Assembly: GCF_009765965.1 (NCBI RefSeq)
Contig: NZ_LMUL01000014.1
Location: forward strand, 1,102,337 to 1,166,336
Reading direction: 5' to 3'
Length of the DNA: 64,000 nucleotides
Source: Caulobacter sp. S45
GTDB taxonomy: Bacteria > Pseudomonadota > Alphaproteobacteria > Caulobacterales > Caulobacteraceae
Shown here: positions 9,097 to 18,235 of the stretch, in pieces
Layout: each line of letters starts with the position of its first letter
Position numbering within the stretch: the stretch's first letter is position 1
The notes under the pieces: generated by a model
Told to the model about the DNA's origin: nothing
Databases searched by the model: none
The model's input: the letters and a program-made list of their open reading frames with translations, nothing else
Position numbers and translations under genes: made by a program

Positions 9097-9480
9097 ATGC
9101 CGCAGGTCCGCATCGATTTGCTGAAGGGCAAGAGCGCCGAATATCGCCGCCAGATCGGGCAGGTGGTCTACGACGCGCTCGGCCAGGCCTTCAACGTGCC
9201 CAAGGACGACCGCTTCCAGCTCATCGCCGAGCACGACAAGGACGGCTTCGTCTACGACCCGACCTATCTTGGCGTCCAGCGCACCGACGACCTGGTGATG
9301 ATCCAGATCTCGCTGAACGAGGGCCGCAGCATCGATCAGAAGCGCGCCCTCTACAAGGCGATCGCCGACGGCCTCAACGCGTCGCTGGGCCTGCGCCGCC
9401 AGGACGTGTTCATCAACCTGATCGAGGTGAAGAAGGAGAATTGGTCCTTCGGCGACGGCGTAGCCCAGTACGCGGAGTAG
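9097..9480 (+). CDS. Tautomerase-superfamily protein
   Basis: A 127-residue protein that starts MPQVRIDLLKGKS; after removal of Met the new N-terminal Pro is the catalytic base of the tautomerase superfamily. The sequence that follows (SAEYRRQIGQVVYDAL, then DRFQLI and later DVFINLIEVKKENWSFGDG) matches the longer fused-repeat tautomerase type of about 130 residues. GAAGAGGA lies 8 bases before this ATG, which decides the start. Family members act on small keto-enol or halogenated acids; the substrate is unknown. The divergent drug pump suggests a detoxification setting. Confidence 0.87.
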   Translation: MPQVRIDLLKGKSAEYRRQIGQVVYDALGQAFNVPKDDRFQLIAEHDKDGFVYDPTYLGVQRTDDLVMIQISLNEGRSIDQKRALYKAIADGLNASLGLRRQDVFINLIEVKKENWSFGDGVAQYAE

Positions 9481-9858
9481 CGGCCCGTAGACTTCGGCCG
9501 TGTTCATGTTGAGCGTTGGCGCGGGGATGGGCGGATGACATTCGAGCAGAGCGCCTACACCCTGTGGTCCGCTCGTCACCTGGTATCTCGCGGCACAGCG
9601 CGCGCACCCATGCTCGTCCCTTTCGCACCCCATTGAAGCCACCGGATTTGGGGCTTCGATCGCCCGAGCAGCATCCGCGATCGTGGGGTGCGCCATAAGC
9701 CGCGTTGGCCCATGGCCGATAAGCGCACTATGAATGGTCGATCCCGGCCCAGATTCGCCTCAGTTCGGCGCCTTGGCCGACCGACGGGAAAGCTTGCTAG
9801 GCTTTTGCGCCTGCCACGTGCAAATGAAGCGTAGCCTATGTGCGGGGCGGAGATATCT
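9481..9858. other. Intergenic stretch without a recognisable gene
   Basis: About 380 bases between the tautomerase and the acyl-AMP ligase. Short open frames occur on both strands but none has a ribosome site, family resemblance or biased codon use of its own. The last 12 bases hold the GGAG site of the next gene. No convincing promoter, hairpin or repeat was found. Confidence 0.5.
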
Positions 9859-12800
9859 ATGGGTAATGTTCTTGCGACCGTCCAACTTTGGGCGGACAGG
9901 CAGCCGGACAAGCCGCTCTACGTCTTTCTCGACGCGCACGGCGAACCGGTGAGCAGCCTCACCTACGCGACCTTCCTGGACCGCGTGGGGGTCATCGCAA
10001 GCCATCTGGGATCGGACGATCGCCTGGTTCCCGGCGACCGCCTCCTGCTCGCCTACCCTCCCGGCCTGGAGATGATCTGCGCCTTCTTCGCCTGCACCAA
10101 GGCGGGCCTCATCCCCGTGCCGGTCCCGGCCCCCTCGTCCCATTCGGGCGGCGCGGCCTTGTTCCGCATGCGCCATGTCGCCCGCGACTGCCAGGCGGCG
10201 GGCGTACTGATCTCGCGCCCCGGTATGGAGCAGATGCTCGCCCACGAGGATGCGCAGGCCGACCCGCTGACCGCGCTGGCCTGGATCATCACCGAGGAAA
10301 TGCATGAGGCCATGCCTCAGGGGCGCGAAGCCCCGCCCTCCGACGTGCTGTTCCTCCAGTACACCTCGGGCTCGACCAGCGATCCCAAGGGGGTGGTGGT
10401 CAGCCACGACAACATCCTGGCCAATTCGAAGCTGGTGCTGGACCATCCCGATCCCGTCACGGTGTCCTGGCTGCCCCAGCACCACGACATGGGCCTGATC
10501 GGCTACTACCTGAACACCGCCATCGGCGGCGGCACCCTGTACGGCTTCTCCCCCACGAGCTTCATCCAGCGTCCGGCGCTGTGGCTCGAGACCATCACCA
10601 AGTACCGCGCGACCGCCTCGTCCGCGCCGAACTTCGCCTATGAGCACTGCCTGCGGCCGGGCCGCATCTCCCAGGCGATCCTGGAGCAGTTGGACTTGAG
10701 CTCGCTCAAGATCCTGATGGCCGCGGCCGAGCCGATCAAGCCGAGCGTCTATCGTACATTCCTCCAGACCTTCCAGCCCTACGGCCTGAAGCCGGAGAGC
10801 TTTGTGGTCGCCTACGGGCTGGCGGAGAACACGCTGGCGGTGTCCGCCTATGGCCGCAACATCCTGTCGCTGAACAAGACGGCGCTGGCGTGCGGCCAGG
10901 TGCGCCCGACAGAGGAAGTCTCCGAGGTCGGCTCGGCCACCCACATCCTGAGCTGCGGCCGGCCGCTCGGCGACAACGAGGTGGCCATCGTCGATCCGGA
11001 CAGCCTGCATAGGGTGGCGGAAGGCCAGGTCGGCGAAATCTGGGTGACCGGCGCCAGCCGCTGCGTCGGCTACTGGAAGCGGCCCGAGGTCTCCCACGAG
11101 ATCTTCGAAGCCAACATAGTCGGCGATACGGTCGCCGATCCGGCGCGTCCGTTCCTGCGCACCGGCGACATGGGCTTCATGCGCGACGGCGAGCTCTATG
11201 TCTGCGGCCGGCGCAAGGACATGCTGATCGTGCGCGGCCAGAACTACTACCCGCAGGACGTGGAGGCGATCGTCGAGCAGGCGAGCGGTATCCGCAAGAG
11301 CGGCGTGGCGGCGGTGGAGACCTGCGGCGACGGCGAGGCGGAGATCGTCATCCTGGCCGAGGCCGCCAACATGCGCGCCAATCCCGACGCCATGGCCATC
11401 GCCAACCGGGTCCGCGCACGGCTGAACCTGGAGATCGGGCGCGTGGTGCTGATCGCGCCCAAGTCGCTGCCCAAGACCAGTTCCGGCAAGCTGATGCGCC
11501 AGCGCTCCAGACAGCTGTGGGAAGCCGGCGAGTTCCGCGTGCTGGGTGAGTTCACCCGCGACAAGTCCACCGACGCCGAGGCCCATTCCACCGCCGAGGC
11601 CGGCGCGTTCGGCTTCTTCAAGGCCAAGTACCGGCTGCGCGGCGACGAGCCCCACTCGCTGACCGACGCGGGCTTGGATTCGATGGACCTGGTCCTGCTG
11701 CTGCACGAATTCTCCGAGCTGCTGGCCAAGAAGGGCGCGCGAGACCTGGCCGACAAGGTCGACATCCGCCTAGTCCAGCAACTGAGCATCGCCGAGCTGT
11801 TCCGCCTGGCCGCCCGCTTCGACGAGGCGCCGGAAACCGCCGTCGCCCAGGTGCGGCTGTCGCTGACCACGCTGGACGAGACCCGGCGCAGCGAAGAGAA
11901 CGTGATGATGGCGGCCGACCGCCATCTCGCCTTCGAGCCGGCCCCCCAGGTCAAGAGCGAGGAACTCTATCCTCCGCGCCAAATCCTGCTGACCGGCGCT
12001 ACCGGGTTCCTCGGTCCCTTCCTGCTAACCAGCCTGCTGGAGCAGACCCCGGCCAAGATCTACGCCCTGGTGCGCGGGACCTGTCCCGAACATGCGGCCA
12101 AGCGCCTGCGCACGGCGGTGGCCGAGACCTCGCGCCGGGACGACGCCTTCTGGCGGGCGTTCGACAGCCGGGTGATCGCGGTCTGCGGCGACCTGGACGA
12201 GCCGCGCCTGGGCCTGGAGCCCGAGGTGTGGGACAGCCTCGCCCAGGACGTGGACACCATCTACCACAATGGCGCGATGGTGAATTACCTGTTCAGTTAC
12301 AAGCGGATGCGCACCGCCAACGTGGTCGGCACCAACGAGGTGCTGAAGCTCGCCTTCGACGGCCGGACCAAGGTGTTCAACTACGTCTCGACCACCTTCA
12401 TCTACGGCTGGGCGACCAAGGACGTGCTGCGCGAGAGCGACGCCAACGACGACATGGAGCTGCTCGACTTCGGCTACAGCCAGTCGAAGTGGACCGCCGA
12501 GCAGGTGGTGGTGGACGCCAAGCGCAGGGGCCTGACCACCCGCATCTTCCGACCGGCCCTGGTCACACCGGCGGTCAACGGCGACGGGGCCAACTTCGAC
12601 ATCACGCTCAGGCTGCTGGCCTTCATGATCAAGTACGGCATCGGCGTGGACGCGCTGAACCAGGTCAGCTTCATGCCGGCCGACGTCACCGCCAACAACA
12701 TCGTGGCCATTTCGAACCTGCCCCATACGGCGCAGGGCACGTTCCATGTGACGCGCGACGACTACGCCAACATGATCGACGTCACCAACATCGTCACCGA

Positions 12801-13107
12801 GATGACCGGCCGCCAGTTCGAGCCGTTCGACCTGCCCAGCTTCGTGCCGGAGGTGATCAAGCGCTGCACCCGCGAGGACCTGCTGTTCCCGCTGCTGGAT
12901 TTCCTGGTGGGGTCGGTCGACAACATCTCGGCGATGGAGTTCAAGCGCTACGACAGCTCCGAATACCAGCGCGCCAGGGGAGCGGCCGCCTGCGGCATGC
13001 CCGACCCCTCGCTTCACGACACGGTGGCCGGCATGCTCCGATTCATGCAGCGCACCGGGCTGGTGGAGCTGCCTACAACGGTGCTGGCCGAGCAGGACGC
13101 GGCCTAG
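9859..13107 (+). CDS. FAAL-ACP-thioester reductase (trimodular fatty acid reductase)
   Basis: A 1082-residue three-domain enzyme. Residues 1 to about 560 are a fatty acyl-AMP ligase: YTSGSTSDPKGVVVSH binds ATP phosphates and SWLPQHHDMGLIGYYL is the FAAL signature. An acyl carrier domain follows, with the phosphopantetheine site at Ser608 (LDSMD). From about 705 a terminal reductase domain has the NADPH loop LTGATGFLG (Gly713-Gly719) and YSQSK with Tyr873/Lys877. The logical reaction is activation of a free fatty acid to acyl-AMP, loading on the carrier and NADPH reduction to aldehyde or alcohol, as in carboxylic acid reductases. The ATG at 9859 has GGAG 6 bases upstream; an ATG at 9838 would add 7 residues. 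Its stop overlaps that of the convergent monooxygenase. Confidence 0.9.
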   Translation: MGNVLATVQLWADRQPDKPLYVFLDAHGEPVSSLTYATFLDRVGVIASHLGSDDRLVPGDRLLLAYPPGLEMICAFFACTKAGLIPVPVPAPSSHSGGAALFRMRHVARDCQAAGVLISRPGMEQMLAHEDAQADPLTALAWIITEEMHEAMPQGREAPPSDVLFLQYTSGSTSDPKGVVVSHDNILANSKLVLDHPDPVTVSWLPQHHDMGLIGYYLNTAIGGGTLYGFSPTSFIQRPALWLETITKYRATASSAPNFAYEHCLRPGRISQAILEQLDLSSLKILMAAAEPIKPSVYRTFLQTFQPYGLKPESFVVAYGLAENTLAVSAYGRNILSLNKTALACGQVRPTEEVSEVGSATHILSCGRPLGDNEVAIVDPDSLHRVAEGQVGEIWVTGASRCVGYWKRPEVSHEIFEANIVGDTVADPARPFLRTGDMGFMRDGELYVCGRRKDMLIVRGQNYYPQDVEAIVEQASGIRKSGVAAVETCGDGEAEIVILAEAANMRANPDAMAIANRVRARLNLEIGRVVLIAPKSLPKTSSGKLMRQRSRQLWEAGEFRVLGEFTRDKSTDAEAHSTAEAGAFGFFKAKYRLRGDEPHSLTDAGLDSMDLVLLLHEFSELLAKKGARDLADKVDIRLVQQLSIAELFRLAARFDEAPETAVAQVRLSLTTLDETRRSEENVMMAADRHLAFEPAPQVKSEELYPPRQILLTGATGFLGPFLLTSLLEQTPAKIYALVRGTCPEHAAKRLRTAVAETSRRDDAFWRAFDSRVIAVCGDLDEPRLGLEPEVWDSLAQDVDTIYHNGAMVNYLFSYKRMRTANVVGTNEVLKLAFDGRTKVFNYVSTTFIYGWATKDVLRESDANDDMELLDFGYSQSKWTAEQVVVDAKRRGLTTRIFRPALVTPAVNGDGANFDITLRLLAFMIKYGIGVDALNQVSFMPADVTANNIVAISNLPHTAQGTFHVTRDDYANMIDVTNIVTEMTGRQFEPFDLPSFVPEVIKRCTREDLLFPLLDFLVGSVDNISAMEFKRYDSSEYQRARGAAACGMPDPSLHDTVAGMLRFMQRTGLVELPTTVLAEQDAA

Positions 13108-14627
13108 CCTGCGCTTCGGCGCACCTCGTAAGCGCCGGGATCGAAGCGGGACATCAGGCGGCGGTAGCGACTGGCGGGACCGGGAAACAGGGTGGTGTTG
13201 CGCCCGCTCCGGCTGATGTACCAGCTGCTGCAGCCGCTGGCCCAGACCGTGCCGGCCAGCCTGGACTGGACGTCGGCGTTGTAGGCGTCCTGCGCTTTGA
13301 CTCGCACGTCCAGCGCGGCCCCCTCTCCCGCCGCGCCCAGGGCGTCGAGGTACTGCAGCAGGTAGCGGACCTGGGACTCCACCACGTGCACAGCCGAGGT
13401 GTAGCTGAGCCCCGAATTGGGCCCGAGCAGCATGGCCAGGTTGGGATAACCGGCGACGGTCATCCCCCGGAACGCCTGTGCTCCCTCCACCGCCCACTGC
13501 TCGGTCAGCACCCGCCCGCCGGCGCCCACCACGCGCAGGAAGGCGTCCGGGTCGGCGACCACGAACCCGGTGGCGAAGACGATATGGTCGACCGCGTGCA
13601 GCGTCCCGTCGCGGGTGCGCACCCCGGTCGGTGCGATCTCCACGATTGGGTCGGTGGTCAGGGTCACATTGGGCCGGTTGAAGGCCGGGTAGAAGTCGTC
13701 CGACACCGTCAGCCGCTTGCAGCCGATGGCGTAGTCCGGGGTCAGCGCCTTGCGCGTCGCCGGATCGCGCACCTCGCGGCGCAGCTTGCGCAGGCCGACC
13801 CACTTCAACAGCCCGTTCATCGCCGCATTGCCGAAGAAGGCGGACCCCACCGCCTCCAGCCCCCAGAAGATCGCCGCCCGCGCCAACGCCTGGGCGGCCG
13901 GGACGCGCCGGAACAGCCATCGCTCGAACGCGCTGCTGGGCCGGTCGCCGCGCGGCATCACCCAGGGGGCCGAGCGCTGGAACACGCTGAGATGGCCGAC
14001 CACGCCCGCGATGTTAGGCACGATCTGCACCGCGCTGGCGCCCCCGCCGATCACCGCCACCCGCTTGCCCGCCAGATCGAGCGTCGGGTCCCAGGCCGAG
14101 GAATGCCCGGTCGTCCCTTCGAACAGCTCCAGCCCCTTGAACGCCGGGGTGAACGGCCGGTTGAGCGGTCCCGCCGCCACGATCAGGGCGCGCACGTGCA
14201 GTACGGCCCCGTCGCGCAGCTCCACTCGCCAACAGGCCGCCATCTCCAGATAGCACGCCTCGATCACTTCGGAATTGAAGCGGATATGCGCATGCAGCCC
14301 GCCGTCCCGAGCGACACCCTTCAGGTAGGCGAGGATTTCGGACTGGCTGGCGTAGCTCGAGGTCCAATCCGGGTTCGGCCGGGCCGCAATCGAATAGAGG
14401 TGCGAGCGGATATCGCAGGCGCATCCTGGATAGACGTTGTCGCGCCACACCCCGCCGACCTCGGCCGCGCGCTCGAACACCACCAGCGACGAGCGGCCGC
14501 TTTCGAGCAACTCCAGGCCCGCGATCAGGCCGGCGAACCCCGCGCCGACGATCCCGACCTCGTGATCGATCCGGATCGGCTCCGAGGTCGCTGATTCGAT
14601 AGAGCCGTCCGCCAAAGCCCGCGACAC
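13104..14627 (-). CDS. Flavin-dependent Baeyer-Villiger-type monooxygenase
   Basis: A 507-residue NADPH/FAD enzyme. FAD-binding loop GAGFAG at 28-33, NADPH loop GGGASA at 194-199, and between them the Baeyer-Villiger fingerprint FxGxxxHxxxW, seen as FEGTTGHSSAW at 169-179. Such enzymes insert oxygen next to a carbonyl, converting ketones to esters; related members oxidise N or S. The start is a GTG with no clear ribosome site, so the N-terminus is uncertain by a few residues. It is convergent with the acyl reductase (4-base overlap at CTAG) and divergent from an epoxide-hydrolase-like gene, suggesting work on related aliphatic substrates. That link is inference. Confidence 0.9.
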   Translation of the reverse strand: MSRALADGSIESATSEPIRIDHEVGIVGAGFAGLIAGLELLESGRSSLVVFERAAEVGGVWRDNVYPGCACDIRSHLYSIAARPNPDWTSSYASQSEILAYLKGVARDGGLHAHIRFNSEVIEACYLEMAACWRVELRDGAVLHVRALIVAAGPLNRPFTPAFKGLELFEGTTGHSSAWDPTLDLAGKRVAVIGGGASAVQIVPNIAGVVGHLSVFQRSAPWVMPRGDRPSSAFERWLFRRVPAAQALARAAIFWGLEAVGSAFFGNAAMNGLLKWVGLRKLRREVRDPATRKALTPDYAIGCKRLTVSDDFYPAFNRPNVTLTTDPIVEIAPTGVRTRDGTLHAVDHIVFATGFVVADPDAFLRVVGAGGRVLTEQWAVEGAQAFRGMTVAGYPNLAMLLGPNSGLSYTSAVHVVESQVRYLLQYLDALGAAGEGAALDVRVKAQDAYNADVQSRLAGTVWASGCSSWYISRSGRNTTLFPGPASRYRRLMSRFDPGAYEVRRSAG

Positions 14628-14795
14628 GATCAGACGCCCCGCGCGGCCATAGGACCATGGCGGAGGCGGGCGAGATGGTGCGTACTGGTCATAATCGTCT
14701 TTATGCCGCGAAACCCGGTATCGTCACATGGACCGGATCGGTCGCACCCATACGTCGTCCCCGCCGCCGTCGCCCACAGGAAAGAGGCCCCAGCC

Positions 14796-15710
14796 ATGAG
14801 CGAGCAACGCCGCAGCCTGCGCCCGGCCGCGGGCGTGACCCTGAGCTGCATCGAGGCCGGACCGGAGGACGGCCCCCTGGTGATCCTGCTGCACGGCTTT
14901 CCCGAAGACGCGCAGAGCTGGAGCCCGCAGGTCGAGGCCCTGGCGGCGGCCGGCTTCCGGGTGCTGGCGCCCGACCAGCGCGGCTACGGCGCCAGCGACA
15001 AGCCGGCCGGGATCGAGGCCTACCTCATCGACACCTTGGCCGCCGACGTCATTGCGCTCGCCGCCTCGCTTGGCCGTGAGCGCTTCGACCTGGTCGGGCA
15101 CGATTGGGGCGGCGTGGTCGCCTGGTGGGTGGGCGTGCGCCATCCCGAGCGCCTCGCTCGGCTGGCGATCCTCAATGCGCCGCATCCCAAGGCCATGCAG
15201 GCCTATATGCGACGCGTCCCGGTCCAGGCGCTGCGCAGTCTCTACATGGCCGCCTTCCAGCTGCCGACCCTACCCGAAGCGGCGCTGGGCGCTGGGAATT
15301 TCGCACTGCTGACCCGGGTCCTGGTCCGCACCAGCCGGCCCGGCGCGTTCAGCGCGGCGGACCTGGCGCGCTACCGCCAGGCGTGGGCGGCGCCAGGGGC
15401 GATGACCGCCATGCTGAACTGGTATCGCGCCCTGCGGCTCAAGCAGCGAACGACGGCCCCGAGCCCCCGGACACCGAGGTCGCGCCGCATCGCCGTCCCC
15501 ACCCTGGTGCTGTGGGGTGCGCGCGACGCCTTTCTGGGACGCGGCCTGGCGGCGGCCAGCGCGGCGCTCTGCGACGACGCCCGGCTGCTCTATTTCGAAA
15601 CCGCCAGCCACTGGCTCCAGCAGGAGGAGCCGCAACAGGTCGCCGCCGCACTTGTCGCATTCCTCAAGGGCGAGCCGGTCGGGGACCGCGTCACGCCTGG
15701 AGCGGACTGA
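14796..15710 (+). CDS. Alpha/beta hydrolase, epoxide hydrolase-like
   Basis: A 304-residue soluble hydrolase. HGFPE at 33-37 forms the oxyanion region and the nucleophile elbow is GHDWGG, giving Asp103 as nucleophile, which marks the epoxide hydrolase / haloalkane dehalogenase branch and not the Ser esterases. The acid is probably the Asp in LVLWGARDAFLG and the base the His in ETASHWLQQEE. The cap region contains the Tyr-rich helices expected for epoxide opening. AAAGAGG precedes the ATG. Epoxide versus haloacid substrate cannot be decided by eye. Confidence 0.86.
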   Translation: MSEQRRSLRPAAGVTLSCIEAGPEDGPLVILLHGFPEDAQSWSPQVEALAAAGFRVLAPDQRGYGASDKPAGIEAYLIDTLAADVIALAASLGRERFDLVGHDWGGVVAWWVGVRHPERLARLAILNAPHPKAMQAYMRRVPVQALRSLYMAAFQLPTLPEAALGAGNFALLTRVLVRTSRPGAFSAADLARYRQAWAAPGAMTAMLNWYRALRLKQRTTAPSPRTPRSRRIAVPTLVLWGARDAFLGRGLAAASAALCDDARLLYFETASHWLQQEEPQQVAAALVAFLKGEPVGDRVTPGAD

Positions 15711-15713
15711 GCC

Positions 15714-16076
15714 TCACCGCCCGATCACCAGTCGGTTGACGATCGGCTCTCCGGTGAACGCCGCCTTGCCGGGCCAACTCTGGCCGATCCCGGTTTGGGG
15801 AATGGGCGCGCAATAGGTGGCGAAGGGGATCGGGAAGGGCTTCAGCTGTTTCATGCAGACGTTGTCGCCCTTCAGGGTCCAGCGCCCTCCCTGGATCTTG
15901 TGCGTCCGCCCCTCGGCGGTGAAGGTCCCGTCCCGCTCGAGCCAGAGCTTGGATATGCGGCCATCGGGATAGGTCGATACGATGGTGTTTCCGAACGCCA
16001 ACTCTATCGAAGCCGCCGTGGCCGGCTGGACGGCGGCGGTCGCCGCGACGAAGGCCATGACGATCCCGAGCATCAA
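15714..16076 (-). CDS. Secreted protein of unknown function
   Basis: A 120-residue protein with a clear signal peptide (hydrophobic core, cleavage near ATA-A at about residue 21). The mature part is about 100 residues with alternating beta-like segments (IVSTYPDGRISKLWLERDGTFTAEG is the most regular part), two Cys (VCMKQ, TYCAP) that could pair, and many Trp/Gly. It resembles small periplasmic beta proteins that measure response to a ligand, but I do not recognise a family. Its stop is 4 bases beyond the convergent hydrolase stop, and it may be co-transcribed with the phosphatidyltransferase upstream of it. Confidence 0.68.
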   Translation of the reverse strand: MMLGIVMAFVAATAAVQPATAASIELAFGNTIVSTYPDGRISKLWLERDGTFTAEGRTHKIQGGRWTLKGDNVCMKQLKPFPIPFATYCAPIPQTGIGQSWPGKAAFTGEPIVNRLVIGR

Positions 16077-16099
16077 CGTTCCTTATGTCGCCGGGCCGA

Positions 16100-16747
16100 T
16101 CACATCGGCTGGGCCTTGTCGCGTTTTGCCGACCCCGCCGCCCCCGATTGGGCGAGTCGTGACCTGAGGAGCTGCAAGCGCACCAATATGATAACCGCCA
16201 TGATGGAGGTCGCAATGGCGGCCCCAAGCACGACGAAGCTCATCAGGCCGAACCAGATCAGCGGCGCGATCAGATAAAGCCCATCGTCTATGTCGAATCC
16301 CCAACGGCCGGCATAGGCTTTCGCTCCGGAGCCTTCCAATTGCTGGTAGGCCTCGCCGGTCACCCAGCACACCAGCATCGAGACGGTCGCCAGCAGGCCC
16401 AGCGGCATGGCCCAGACGCCGAGCCAGCCGTGTCGCACCCCGATCCCGGCCGCAACGAACAACAGCGAGTTGACCAGAACGTCGGCGATGTAGTCGTACC
16501 TGTGGCCGCCAGGGCTCATCATGTCGCCGATCCGCGCCAGTTCCCCGTCGGCGCGATCGAGGAAGGCCGACAGCAGCCACAGGCCGCCGCCCCACAGCAT
16601 GCCGGCATGGCTACCCAGCGCCACCGCGGCGCAGGCGCCGATCCCGGTCGCCAGCCTGAGCGTGGTCAGGTGGTTTGGGGTTATCCCCGTGCCAATCAGC
16701 GGGGTGACCACCGCTGCGGCCATGATATGTGTCCAGCTCTTCGCCAC
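16100..16747 (-). CDS. CDP-alcohol phosphatidyltransferase family protein
   Basis: A 215-residue integral membrane enzyme. The complete family motif Dx2DGx2ARx8Gx3Dx3D is present, from Asp64 and Asp67 (DRADGELAR) to Asp85 and Asp89 (GHRYDYIAD). These residues bind two metal ions and catalyse transfer of a phosphoalcohol from a CDP-linked donor. About six membrane helices are visible. The acceptor (glycerol phosphate, inositol phosphate, or another alcohol) cannot be assigned. A lipid head-group role fits the lipid-type neighbours but is inference. Confidence 0.87.
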   Translation of the reverse strand: MAKSWTHIMAAAVVTPLIGTGITPNHLTTLRLATGIGACAAVALGSHAGMLWGGGLWLLSAFLDRADGELARIGDMMSPGGHRYDYIADVLVNSLLFVAAGIGVRHGWLGVWAMPLGLLATVSMLVCWVTGEAYQQLEGSGAKAYAGRWGFDIDDGLYLIAPLIWFGLMSFVVLGAAIATSIMAVIILVRLQLLRSRLAQSGAAGSAKRDKAQPM

Positions 16748-17074
16748 CTAGCCCACTTCCACCGCTCATGAGGGCGATCCCGCGCCCCAAAAACCCGATC
16801 GCCGCCCGACGAATCGGCGCGCGACAACAAACATTGCCGTATTATTTCGGGGGCGGACACAGGCGCTTGAAATTTGAATCGCTGGGATATTAAGGACCCC
16901 CACGGCGGTGGCGAACTCGCAAGGATGTACGGCCTGCAACACACCAGTACAATTTGGCCTCTAGCTACTGGCCGCAATCGCCGGATTGGATGATGGCTGG
17001 GCTTCGCGCCCGGGGGGATGCGTCGTTCGCTGGGGCCTTGGCCTCGGCCCATCGCCTCCGCCGGAACAAAGAGG
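16748..17074. other. Divergent promoter region, AT-richer core
   Basis: Spacer of 327 bases between the phosphatidyltransferase and the RND operon. The stretch 16825-16900 is clearly less GC-rich than its surroundings. A TTGAAA at 16867-16872 and TATTAA at 16888-16893 on the plus strand are separated by 15 bases, short for a sigma-70 promoter, so this is only a candidate. AAAGAGG at 17068-17074 is the ribosome site of the next gene. No operator palindrome is obvious. Confidence 0.4.
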
Positions 17075-18235
17075 ATGATTGAATTGGCGAGACCTCGACG
17101 GTTCCGATGGGGCTTTGCGCTGCTGGGCGCGCTGCTGCTGGTGCTCATCCTGTGGCTGGTGTTCGGCAAGCAGAAGCCCGCCAAGACCACCAAGGTCCCG
17201 ACCGTCGCCGTGGCCGCGGCCAAGGCCGTGGTCCAGGATGTCCCGGTCTCCGTCACGGCCATCGGCTCGGCCCTGCCATGGCAGGGCGTGCTCATCCGCA
17301 CCCAGGTCAACGGCAAGCTGTTGCGGGTCCCGGTCAAGGAAGGCAGCTACGTCACGGCGGGCGCCTTGCTGGCCGAGGTCGATTCGGCCCCCTATCGCGC
17401 AGTGCTGCTGCAGGCCCAGGGCGCGCTCAAGCGCGACGAGGCCCTGCTCGAGAACGCCCGCCTGGACCTCAAGCGCTTCGTCACCCTGGCCGCCCAGGAC
17501 TCGATCGCGCTGCAGCAGCGCGACACCCAGATCGCCCTGGTCAAGCAGGACGAGGGCGTGGTGATGACCGACAAGGGGACGGTCGCGGCCGCCCAGGTCA
17601 ACGTCGACTACTGCCGCATTACCTCGCCAGTCACCGGCCGCGTCGGCGTGCGCCTGGTCGACCCCGGCAATATCGTGTCGACCAGCGACACGACGGGCCT
17701 GCTCATCGTCAACCAGATTTCGCCGATCGCGGTGACCTTCACTATTCCCGAAGGTGACTTCGAGCGCCTGTCGCAGGTTTCCGACGGCTTCACGCGACCG
17801 CTGACCACCCAGGCCTTCGGCCAGGAGACGGGCGCGGAGCTCGGCTCCGGGGAACTGAGCATCGCCGACAACCACGTCGATCAGACTACCGGCATGGTGC
17901 TGATGAAGGCGCGCTTCCCCAATCCGTCGCGCAGCCTGTGGCCCAGCCAGTTCGTCAACGTGAAGCTGACCCTCAACACCCTGCAGCACGTGACCACCAT
18001 CCCCGCCGCCGCCGTCAACCAGGGCCCCAAGGGCGCGTTCGTCTATCTGGTCGGCGCCGACCATAAGGCGGTCCAGCGGCCGGTCACGGTGACCGTCACC
18101 CAGGACGACCTGGCGGTGATCAAGTCCGGCGTCAGCCCCGGCGACACCGTGGTCACCGACGGCCAGCTGTCGCTGAAGCCCGGCTCCGTCGTCAGCATCC
18201 ACCAGCCGTCGACCGACAAGAAGACCGCCGCGTGA
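17075..18235 (+). CDS. RND efflux periplasmic adaptor (membrane fusion protein)
   Basis: About 386 residues. One N-terminal membrane helix (about 14-31) anchors a periplasmic adaptor with the lipoyl/barrel-sandwich segments (VNGKLLRVPVKEGSYVTAGALLAEVD and DYCRITSPVTGRVGVRLVDPG) flanking a helical hairpin, then beta-barrel and membrane-proximal domains. It links an RND pump to an outer-membrane channel. The ATG at 17075 abuts AAAGAGG; an in-frame TTG at 17084 is 9 bases from it and may be the true start. The pump gene overlaps by 4 bases (GTGA). Confidence 0.92.
   Translation: MIELARPRRFRWGFALLGALLLVLILWLVFGKQKPAKTTKVPTVAVAAAKAVVQDVPVSVTAIGSALPWQGVLIRTQVNGKLLRVPVKEGSYVTAGALLAEVDSAPYRAVLLQAQGALKRDEALLENARLDLKRFVTLAAQDSIALQQRDTQIALVKQDEGVVMTDKGTVAAAQVNVDYCRITSPVTGRVGVRLVDPGNIVSTSDTTGLLIVNQISPIAVTFTIPEGDFERLSQVSDGFTRPLTTQAFGQETGAELGSGELSIADNHVDQTTGMVLMKARFPNPSRSLWPSQFVNVKLTLNTLQHVTTIPAAAVNQGPKGAFVYLVGADHKAVQRPVTVTVTQDDLAVIKSGVSPGDTVVTDGQLSLKPGSVVSIHQPSTDKKTAA

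Noticed and set aside
9480-9696. Minus-strand reading frame with several Cys in the spacer before the acyl reductase
   Set aside because: It continues antisense through the tautomerase gene, lacks a ribosome site and has no family likeness.
16867-16893. Firm promoter call upstream of the first RND operon
   Set aside because: TTGAAA and TATTAA are there but the spacer is 15 bases, and AT-rich pairs of this kind arise by chance.
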